From the NCBI RefSeq assembly GCF_000740895.1, contig NC_025262.1:1356001-1420000 (forward strand): 64,000 bases of DNA, written 5' to 3'. The translations under genes and the position numbers were made by a program. Within the stretch, counting starts at the first letter, position 1. Each line of letters starts with the position of its first letter. The stretch comes from Theileria orientalis strain Shintoku. Taxonomy: Eukaryota; Apicomplexa; Aconoidasida; Piroplasmida; Theileriidae. The notes beneath the pieces were generated by a model. It saw only the letters and a list, made by a program, of their open reading frames with translations. It searched no databases and was not told where the DNA came from. Below, one piece after another: positions 10,579-21,585 of the stretch.

Positions 10579-10863
10579 CTCATGTCAATTTTTCATACTC
10601 ATTATTGCGATAAATCTGTCAAATTTAGAGTTGCGATAATATCTCAAAATTTCCAAAATGAAGGTTTAATTAAACATGGTTATATTGATAAAAATAGCGG
10701 ATTAAATCTCAAATGTTAAAGCTCATAGACAATCATTATAGTACATTTTTAAATAAATCCAATCCTCTAGGATTCTACAAATTCTATAGTACAATAGGTC
10801 TATTTGATCACTTATATGTCAAAATATGACCATTATAACATAAATACACAAATCTAGAGGTAG

Positions 10864-10893
10864 TCGAACCAGCACGTCACTGGCGACAACAAC
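10864..10893 (-). promoter_or_regulatory. Conserved hairpin-like element upstream of family copy 2
   Basis: The same sequence as at 8341-8370, lying about 290 bp upstream of the start codon at 10578. The CCAG/CTGG arms could form a short stem. Confidence 0.4.
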
Positions 10894-10981
10894 AACACTC
10901 AATAAACCATCATATATGAGTGTATATATTCCATTTTTAAATTAATATAGATCTCAAAAAATATATAAAGTCGATACAACC

Positions 10982-11107
10982 ATGAAAATGTACATGGTTT
11001 TCAATCTGAACAGCAGAATATTGTACAATGTGTGTCTTGATGGTTTAGGTGCCACATGGAAGAATATGAAAGTTGATGGAATCAAAAGACATGCATCAGT
11101 TATATAA
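10982..11107 (+). CDS. Possible 41-aa micro-ORF, cassette copy 2
   Basis: Identical to the ORF at 8459-8584, as expected from the identical cassette, so this copy adds no independent evidence of coding. Confidence 0.2.
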   Translation: MKMYMVFNLNSRILYNVCLDGLGATWKNMKVDGIKRHASVI

Positions 11108-11526
11108 CACATATAAATTAACATAATTAGGTTCGTTTGTGCTTAGTCACTTAATTACTAAACTCTGAAATTAGGATTTAAGTGGCTGTGAACGACCCCG
11201 ATCTTATCATACGGCTTAATTGTAATTTTAAACTTCTAATATTATGGATATTAACCCTTGTTTAATTTATTGTTTGGATAGGCTGTTTATAGGTTATTTA
11301 TAAATATCTTAATGGATATGATGGATGTTATTTGAGTATGTACAAGGCTAATATAAATAAACTTGGCTAACACATATGTTATGAAACTGCATTGGATTAG
11401 AGGTGAGTGATATGTTACAGGTGTTAAATCGTGTTTTGGTACTATTAACAATATGTTACAGGTGTTTACAGTATAGTACAGTGAAATATGGTACACAAGT
11501 GAGAATAAACAACCTGATTGTATAAA

Positions 11527-13389
11527 CTATGTCAAGAGTTTGATAGTTGTGTTGTACCAATAGATACCATAAACAACGACTAAAGTAACTATTAAAACTA
11601 CTCCTGCTGCAACACAACCTACAATCAGCCATATAGGTAAAGTTTCCTCTTTTGGAGGTGGGTCAAATGGTTTTGGTTTCGTAGGTACTGGGGTCTGTTC
11701 TGGCTTAGGTTCTTTAGGCTCCTCACCTATTAATATTTGATGAGCGTACCACCTAACAGTGGTTATATCAGTTATACAGCTTACAGACGTATCGATTTTG
11801 TTGACCCTTTCGTACAATTTCTTTACCAATTCTTTTTCATCTTCTATTGCTTTCCCATCTTCCGTACATTTAAACTTTACCCAGTCTTTAAACTTGTAGT
11901 TACCTATGAAGTGGTAACATTCGTTTTTTTCTTTTTTTGATTCTCCATCTGGGTCGAAGACAATTAAAAAGGGTTCTTTATCCTCTTTCCCACTGGCTTT
12001 TAAATAGTATACCTCAACATGTTTAGCTTTTGTTCCTAACTTTCCTAATGGACCATCCAATAATTGTGCTCTTTCGAACAAGAGATTGGGTGTATTTGCA
12101 CTACTAAAGATGTAAGTGTATTTATTATAACCTTGACCGGGAGTTGTGTTAACTTTTTCAACTCCCATGTATGATTCTGTTTTATCAAGAATCACTGTAA
12201 TTGTATCTCGTTTGTACTCCTGCTTTATCTTTTCTAACTTGCTATGTAAAGTTTTGTCGTCGCTGTAATCTAATGATACTTGAGCCCACCAATGACCGTT
12301 TGAATCCATTCTCTTAAGGCAGGTTGTCGAATTACAGGAATCAATAAACTCTATCAGCAATGCAGTATTGTTATTATCTTCATTCTGCTTACACTTTTGT
12401 TCGGGAGGTTGTTTGCTTTCTCTATCAAAATATACCATAATTCCATCATAAAGTTGGTTATTGAAAGGACGAAGAAAATATTCATCAATTTTGTTTGTGT
12501 GTTTAATTTCTACTGTTTCTTCTTTATCAATGAAAAGTTTTTTGATATGAGTCCGACATGATTCATTATTACTTCCACATATTTTTTTTTTTAAAGGTTC
12601 CTCACATTTCGTTTTATCTTTAAACTTTTTACAAAGATCTTTTCCTGACGCTATTCTACAACGGTGTCTGTATTTATACTGTTTACAAAATTCTTCTACA
12701 ATTGCTCTTCTACAATATCCCGGATTTTGTGGATTTGGATCTTTAGGGCATACTGGTTCATTGGTAAAGAAATCAATGGCAAATAAGTATTCACTGTCTA
12801 GAACCGACTCTTTTCCCTTCGGTGTAAATATAAATCTATAGTTCTTATTATTTCCTAGTTCCTGTTTACCACCATACATTTCTACCTTTTCACTGCCAAT
12901 TCTAAATCGGATTTTCCTGTTTCTGTATTTCTTTCTATATTCTTCATCCAAAATTTCTTTGCTAAAACTTTTATGAAAGGTATATTCGGTTATTTTGTAA
13001 GCACGATCCCATCCAGCATATTTTAATTTACCCAAATCACAGTTATAAAAGTTGCCACCGCATTTAAACGTAACAGCTAGGGGGAAATTAAGATCTAAAA
13101 CAGAGTAATAGGTACTCACCGACTGAACAACTTGATTACTGTCATTAGGATAATAATATCCAAATACAGGGTTACCCTCAGAACTTTTATCATTTCCATC
13201 ATATAATAGAACGTTGTAACGTCGACCATCAATATCCTTATTAAAGGCAATTTCGTGAGTGTACTTAACATAATTGCTGCATCCAGGATAGTTTTCTTGT
13301 TTAACAGTCACATTATAGCCAGTACCTGTATATTTTTCAGTTTTTTTGCTGTAAAAATATACATGAAGATCAGAGTAACCTAATCCCAT
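11527..13389 (-). CDS. Tandem-family membrane-anchored protein, copy 3
   Basis: Intronless, 620 residues, the longest paralog. It starts MGLGYSDLHVYF like copies 1 and 4, with Gly2/Ser6. The module pattern is the same: VSTYYSVLDLNFPLAVTF; DGIMVYFDRES with LLIEFIDS and a WW pair; VEVYYLKASGKEDKEPFLIVF. The extra length comes from a Cys- and Lys-rich insert (about residues 213-290, a dozen or so Cys) that expands the shorter insert of copy 1. The C-terminal linker and membrane span match copy 1 (PKPFDPPPKEETL then IWLIVGCVAAG). No signal peptide is visible. The Cys-rich insert is the hypervariable part of the family and might be a disulfide-bonded, exposed region. That is inference. Confidence 0.85.
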   Translation of the reverse strand: MGLGYSDLHVYFYSKKTEKYTGTGYNVTVKQENYPGCSNYVKYTHEIAFNKDIDGRRYNVLLYDGNDKSSEGNPVFGYYYPNDSNQVVQSVSTYYSVLDLNFPLAVTFKCGGNFYNCDLGKLKYAGWDRAYKITEYTFHKSFSKEILDEEYRKKYRNRKIRFRIGSEKVEMYGGKQELGNNKNYRFIFTPKGKESVLDSEYLFAIDFFTNEPVCPKDPNPQNPGYCRRAIVEEFCKQYKYRHRCRIASGKDLCKKFKDKTKCEEPLKKKICGSNNESCRTHIKKLFIDKEETVEIKHTNKIDEYFLRPFNNQLYDGIMVYFDRESKQPPEQKCKQNEDNNNTALLIEFIDSCNSTTCLKRMDSNGHWWAQVSLDYSDDKTLHSKLEKIKQEYKRDTITVILDKTESYMGVEKVNTTPGQGYNKYTYIFSSANTPNLLFERAQLLDGPLGKLGTKAKHVEVYYLKASGKEDKEPFLIVFDPDGESKKEKNECYHFIGNYKFKDWVKFKCTEDGKAIEDEKELVKKLYERVNKIDTSVSCITDITTVRWYAHQILIGEEPKEPKPEQTPVPTKPKPFDPPPKEETLPIWLIVGCVAAGVVLIVTLVVVYGIYWYNTTIKLLT

Positions 13390-13674
13390 CTCATGTCATT
13401 TTTACATACTCATTATTGCGATAAATCTAACAAATTTAAAGTTGCGATAATAGCTCAAAATTTCCAAAATGAAGGTTTAATTAAACATGGTTATATTGAT
13501 AAAAATAGCGGATTAAATCTCAAATGTTAAAGCTCATAGACAATCATTATAGTACATTTTTAAATAAATCCAATCCTCTAGGATTCTACAAATTCTATAG
13601 TACAATAGGTCTATTTGATCACTTATATGTCAAAATATGACCATTATAACATAAATACACAAATCTAGAGGTAG

Positions 13675-13704
13675 TCGAACCAGCACGTCACTGGCGACAA
13701 CAAC
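13675..13704 (-). promoter_or_regulatory. Conserved hairpin-like element upstream of family copy 3
   Basis: The same element as in the other cassettes, about 285 bp upstream of the start codon at 13389. Confidence 0.4.
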
Positions 13705-13792
13705 AACACTCAATAAACCATCATATATGAGTGTATATATTCCATTTTTAAATTAATATAGATCTCAAAAAATATATAAAGTCGATACAACC

Positions 13793-13918
13793 ATGAAAAT
13801 GTACATGGTTTTCAATCTGAACAGCAGAATATTGTACAATGTGTGTCTTGATGGTTTAGGTGCCACATGGAAGAATATGAAAGTTGATGGAATCAAAAGA
13901 CATGCATCAGTTATTTAA
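13793..13918 (+). CDS. Possible 41-aa micro-ORF, cassette copy 3
   Basis: The reading frame is intact. The last Ile codon is ATT instead of ATA, and the surrounding cassette starts to diverge right after the stop codon. The conserved block thus ends where the ORF ends, which is suggestive but weak. Confidence 0.3.
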   Translation: MKMYMVFNLNSRILYNVCLDGLGATWKNMKVDGIKRHASVI

Positions 13919-14337
13919 TACTTATAAATTCACATTGTTAGGATACTTTACCTTTAGTCAATTAATTATTAATCTCCGAAAATAGGAATTAAGTGGATTC
14001 GACTTACCCCGATCTTTTCATATGGTTTGATTATCAAATATTTTTAATAGCAACATGGATATTAACTCTAGTTTGATTTATTGTTTGGATAGGCTATTTT
14101 TAGGTTATTTAGATATAACGTATTGGATATGATGGATGTCATTTGAGTATGTACAAGGCTATTATAAATAAACATGGCTAACACATATGTTATAAAACTG
14201 CATTGAATTAGAGGTGATTGATATGTTACAGGTGTTAAATCGTGTTTTGGTACTATTAACAATATGTTACAGGTGTTTACAGTATAGTACAGTGAAATAT
14301 GGTACACAAGTGAGAATAAACAACCTGATTGTATAAA

Positions 14338-15960
14338 CTATGTCAAGAGTTTGATTGTTGTGTTGTACCAATAGATACCATAAACAACGACTGAAGTAAC
14401 TATTAAAACTACTCCTGCTGCAACACAACCTACAATCAGCCATATTGGAGGAGGATCGGGATCTGACTTCGGTTCTACTATTTCTGGTTTTTTAGGTTTA
14501 TCGACTGGTGGAACTGTAGGTGCTGTGATTTCTTTATCAAGTAAAATGTCATATGCCAATGACCTTAGTAATCCTAAATCTGATATACAGCTCCCAAGTT
14601 CTCCAATCTTTTCTACTTTTTTGTACAATTTTTCAACCAACTTACCATCTTCCATTGCTTTTCCATTTTCCTCAAACGAAAAAGATTTCCAATCGATAAA
14701 GTTGTACTTATTTGCAAAGTGGTAACCTATTTTTTTATTACGTTCTTGACCATTGGGATCAAAAATGATTAAAAAGGGCTCTTTATCATCATCTTTGGCA
14801 TCTTTTGGTTTCAAGTAAAATACTTCAACCTTTTTTGCTGTAATAGATTGTGTTAAGGCAATTTTGGGTTCTGTTCTATCAAATAAGAGTTTAGGTTTAT
14901 TGGTCGTTTGGAATTCGTGTGTATACTTCATGTATGCTTTTGTACCTTGTTCAGTTGTAACCGTTTGAACTCCCTTGTATGTTTTTTTCTCATCCAGAAT
15001 GACAATAACTACGTTTTTATCCAGTTGACTTTGTATTTCACTCAGCTTTGATATCAGTTTAGTATCTGTTTTGCACTCAACTTTTACATCAGACCACCAA
15101 TAACCCCCTTCATCTTTTCTCATCATTTGTATTTTATCTTTAGAAGAATCAATTAACTCCAATAGTATGGCCTTACCTTCATATTCTTTCTCTTCACGTT
15201 TAGGTTTATGTATGGGTTTTTCTCTCGTAAAATATACCATTATTCCATCAAAAAAGTGTCCTGTAAAGGAACGTAGAAAATAAGGATCAATTTGATTATT
15301 TTTTTGAGAGGCGTTAGCCTCAGGACTTTTAGGTTCTTTCGTTTTAAAATCTAATGTAAATAAACATTCACTTCCTAGTTCTGGATCGACTCCGTTCGGA
15401 ATAATTATATATCTGAAATAAGTTTGATCTAGTTGCTGAATCTTAGCCGTAACACCTTTATTACTATTATTGCTGGTAAGCTTAATTGTCGTTTTTAATG
15501 ATATTTGCTTGTATTCTTCATCCAACAGATTAACGTTAAGATCTTTACCAATTAAATATTCTGTTATATTGGATGCGTAATTCCATCTCGCTGTTTTCAA
15601 TTGTTTAAAATAACAGTCATACTTCTTTATTTTCGTTTCAAATGAAATAACAAGAGGATGCTCAGGAGCCAGGACCGAGTAATAAACATGAACTTTGTTT
15701 ACAATTTCATTTTGATTTCGGGGATAATAATAACCGAACACATAGTCACTGCCATCCCTAGAACTGGAACTGTCGTATAATAAAACGTTGTGTTTTAAGC
15801 CATCGGCAGGTTGAGTAAATTGAATCTCATGTGAACGTACAAAAAAGCTACTACATCCTGTATATCTTTTATGTGTGGTTGTCACAGAATATTCAGGGGT
15901 TGAACGCTTACTTTTTCTACAACGAAAATAAACATGAAGATCAGAGTAACCTAATCCCAT
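14338..15960 (-). CDS. Tandem-family membrane-anchored protein, copy 4
   Basis: Intronless, 540 residues, the first gene of the array in transcription order. It starts MGLGYSDLHVYF. Modules: VHVYYSVLAPEHPLVISF; DGIMVYFTREK with LLELIDS and a WW pair; VEVFYLKPKDAKDDDKEPFL. The Cys-rich insert is absent. Its linker (KKPEIVEPKSDPDPPP) resembles copy 2, while its N-terminus resembles copies 1 and 3, so it is a mosaic relative to its neighbours. The membrane span differs from the others by one Leu-to-Ser change. There is no signal peptide. Function unknown. Confidence 0.85.
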   Translation of the reverse strand: MGLGYSDLHVYFRCRKSKRSTPEYSVTTTHKRYTGCSSFFVRSHEIQFTQPADGLKHNVLLYDSSSSRDGSDYVFGYYYPRNQNEIVNKVHVYYSVLAPEHPLVISFETKIKKYDCYFKQLKTARWNYASNITEYLIGKDLNVNLLDEEYKQISLKTTIKLTSNNSNKGVTAKIQQLDQTYFRYIIIPNGVDPELGSECLFTLDFKTKEPKSPEANASQKNNQIDPYFLRSFTGHFFDGIMVYFTREKPIHKPKREEKEYEGKAILLELIDSSKDKIQMMRKDEGGYWWSDVKVECKTDTKLISKLSEIQSQLDKNVVIVILDEKKTYKGVQTVTTEQGTKAYMKYTHEFQTTNKPKLLFDRTEPKIALTQSITAKKVEVFYLKPKDAKDDDKEPFLIIFDPNGQERNKKIGYHFANKYNFIDWKSFSFEENGKAMEDGKLVEKLYKKVEKIGELGSCISDLGLLRSLAYDILLDKEITAPTVPPVDKPKKPEIVEPKSDPDPPPIWLIVGCVAAGVVLIVTSVVVYGIYWYNTTIKLLT

Positions 15961-17416
15961 CTCATGTCAACGTTACATACTCATTGTTGCGATAAATTCT
16001 CCAAATTTAGTGTTGCGATAATATCTCAGTTTTACAATGTTGAAGGTATTGTTAAACATGGTTATATTGATCAAAAAAGCTGATTAAATCTCATTTGTTA
16101 AAGCTCATAGACAAACATTATTATACATTTATAAATAAATCCTATCCTCTAGGATTCTACAGATAATATTGTACAATAGTTTTTTTCGATCACTAATACG
16201 TCAAAATATGACCATTATAACATAATAACACAAATGTAGAGGTAGTCGAACCAGCACCCGGCTGGCGACAACAACAACACTCAAAAAACCAACATAAATG
16301 AGTGTATATATACTAATTTTACTTAAATATAACTATTACAAAGTCAAGACCAACCCCTAACACAAAAATTTCCTCTATTTCTTTCTTAGATATATTTACG
16401 TTGTGGGTATCGCAACTCCACGTTCCATATAATAAAATTCATAAATATTAAACACATGCACTTTTTATTTAATATAAATGTATTAAGTACTTATCAATTT
16501 TTTATTGATTTTAATATGATTAAATTGAAAAGGTTAAGTACAATATCTGTTGGCCTTGGCCTCTATGGCCAATTCTAATTTTTGATATTAAACCATATTT
16601 TGATATATGACTAATTGAAAACAAATAGAACATATTAATTTAACATTATATACTTATTAAATATGTGAAATTCCCTTTGAAGTAGGAACATCAGGGCATA
16701 TGTGTGTAAGTACATCCTCTAACCTTGTCTAAGCGCCATCCGTATTAAATAAAGCCGTGAACTTTTAAAAAACTCGATACTATTATTATATCGGCCCAGA
16801 GTTCAAGTACCAATCTTTAAGTAATAACAATGATAATGGTTATACACTAACTGGATGCTCCCAATTATAGTTTTTTGAAACTCTATTTAAGATAATATTG
16901 GTATAGCAACATACATATACTTGGGAGTGTGAATAAAGGTGTGTGTAAGTAATTTGTGCCTCTAAAACTGATAATCAGCCTTATTTAGTATTGAACAAGA
17001 GTATAATTGTGTAATGTTTATAAAGCGATTTTCGCAAGTATTCGATATACACATTGAATAATGGAATATAAAATGGAAAAGGTACCCCTAAAATTGATTA
17101 AAATAAGAGTCCAATATATTAATAACATCCAATCTATGTCAAATTAATAAAGTTTTATATTTTAAATAAATTGGACAATAAATCTTATAATAAAAGGTAA
17201 TTCATGAGGAGTTTATAAATATAAATCATCATGAATAGGCTTGACCAGATGGTACTGGCTTATTGTGAATAATATATATTCTGATGTCATAAAACCCCTA
17301 TACGAATCAGGGTATGGGGACTAATAATTTCTGTTTTTACTTAAATTCCCGAGAACATCTAGATTCCAACCATTTTGTAGTCCAAAATCGTAATTGTAGT
17401 TAAATAATAGAGAACC
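15961..17416. other. Intergenic region with a diverged family upstream cassette
   Basis: From 15961 to about 16310 the DNA is recognisably the family 5' cassette but with many substitutions, and the 41-codon ORF is lost. The rest is AT-rich DNA shared by the divergent family copy 4 and IMPDH promoters. A GGCCTTGGCCTCTATGGCC string at 16552-16570 includes an SfiI recognition pattern. No coding exon is seen. Confidence 0.6.
16246..16275 (-). promoter_or_regulatory. Hairpin-like element upstream of family copy 4 (diverged)
   Basis: TCGAACCAGCACCCGGCTGG followed by CGACAACAAC. The CCAG/CTGG arms and flanks are kept while the inner bases differ from the other three copies. It lies about 290 bp upstream of the start codon at 15960. 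Confidence 0.4.
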
Positions 17417-20702
<3,286 letters not shown>

Positions 20703-20830
20703 ATGGCAAACAGTCATTGAAATGAAATGAAATGAAATGTGTAATAGTACAAGAGGAAATTAACAGAAAGTACAAAGAAAATAGAAATTAGAGGATGAAT
20801 AACGGATATTAAGGCTTAAGTAATAGTCAA

Positions 20831-20991
20831 TAAGGCTTAAGTAATGGACGTTAATGCATAAGTAATAGTCAATAAGAGATAAGTAGTGGACGTTAAGGCT
20901 TAAGTAATGGACGTTAATGCATAAGTAATAGTCAATAAGAGATAAGTAGTGGACGTTAAGGCTTAAGTAATGGACATTAAGAGATAAGTAA
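20831..20991. repeat. 63-bp tandem repeat downstream of IMPDH
   Basis: A 63-bp unit beginning TAAGGCTTAAGTAATGGACG starts at 20831, 20894 and 20957, with the last copy partial. Each unit is itself made of about 20-bp sub-repeats (AAGTAATRG...). It lies about 130 bp after the IMPDH stop codon. Confidence 0.85.
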
Positions 20992-21585
20992 TAAGTTAGT
21001 GATAGGATAGATTGATTTATTGAATGAGTGATTGAATTATTGGTGTGTGAATGACAAAGATGGGATAGTATTAATGAAACAAGATGTATATGTATACAGG
21101 TATAAGTATATGGATGTGTGTGAGTTTATATATGGCGTAGTATGTGGTCATAAGTACACGTGCATACAGAGTATCTGTATGTATGTGTATGTATATATAT
21201 ATATATATGTATATACACGTAAAGTTAAATATGTACTTATGGTGTATGTATACAGTAACAGGAATGTACCTGTTAGGTATATAAAAGTAATGTATATAAG
21301 TAACGTAGGTATAGAGGTGTGTAAAGAGGACCATAAAGGAATAAGTATGTATGTAAATAGGTGTAAAGTTATTGCCAGAAAAATGGGTGGATATTACGGA
21401 ATAAAGATGTGTATAGGTAGAGATGTACGTAGTGTGTTAAGTATATTAATGGTTGTAAAATATGTTGATGAGTTTAAGGCGGGGTGTAATGGGTAATTTG
21501 CAAGGTTAAGACTGATGGTAGTATGGTCCTAATAATAAGGTTGGTGCAAGAAAGCAGTATCGGCTGGTGACAGTGGAGTCGTAAA
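20992..21585. other. Spacer with doubtful 154-codon ORF
   Basis: An open frame at 21032-21496 (plus) encodes a Tyr/Val/Lys/Met-rich, low-complexity sequence over a GTAT microsatellite. No domain, signal peptide or credible start context is seen. The spacer separates the convergent IMPDH gene and the 996-aa protein gene. I do not call the ORF a gene. Confidence 0.5.

Larger units (their letters stand above)
10579..11526 (-). repeat. 948-bp intergenic cassette, copy 2
   Basis: Offset by exactly 2,523 bp from the cassette at 8056-9003 and, wherever I compared lines, identical to it. It carries the hairpin element at 10864-10893, the 41-codon ORF at 10982-11107, and a minus-strand 69-codon open frame (11287-11496) that I treat as 3' untranslated sequence. 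Confidence 0.9.
13390..14337 (-). repeat. 948-bp intergenic cassette, copy 3
   Basis: The same total length as the other two cassettes. After a few differences next to the start codon of copy 3, it matches them almost perfectly to about 13912. It then diverges by many substitutions to about 14140 and converges again near the stop codon of copy 4. This patchwork is what partial gene conversion would leave. Confidence 0.88.

Noticed and set aside
8764..14307. 69- to 79-codon minus-strand ORFs at 8764-8973, 11287-11496 and 14068-14307
   Set aside because: They lie about 30 bp after family stop codons in the homogenised cassette. The first two are identical only because the cassette is. The third has changed its C-terminus by a lost stop codon, and the sequence is hydrophobic and low-complexity. 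Better read as 3' untranslated DNA.
16552..16570. SfiI-pattern GGCC string as a sign of a subtelomeric SfiI repeat family
   Set aside because: A single site in AT-rich DNA with no associated repeat or family gene. Probably chance.
21032..21496. 154-codon ORF between IMPDH and the 996-aa gene
   Set aside because: It runs through a GTAT microsatellite and is dominated by Tyr, Val and Met. No domain, signal or conserved feature.
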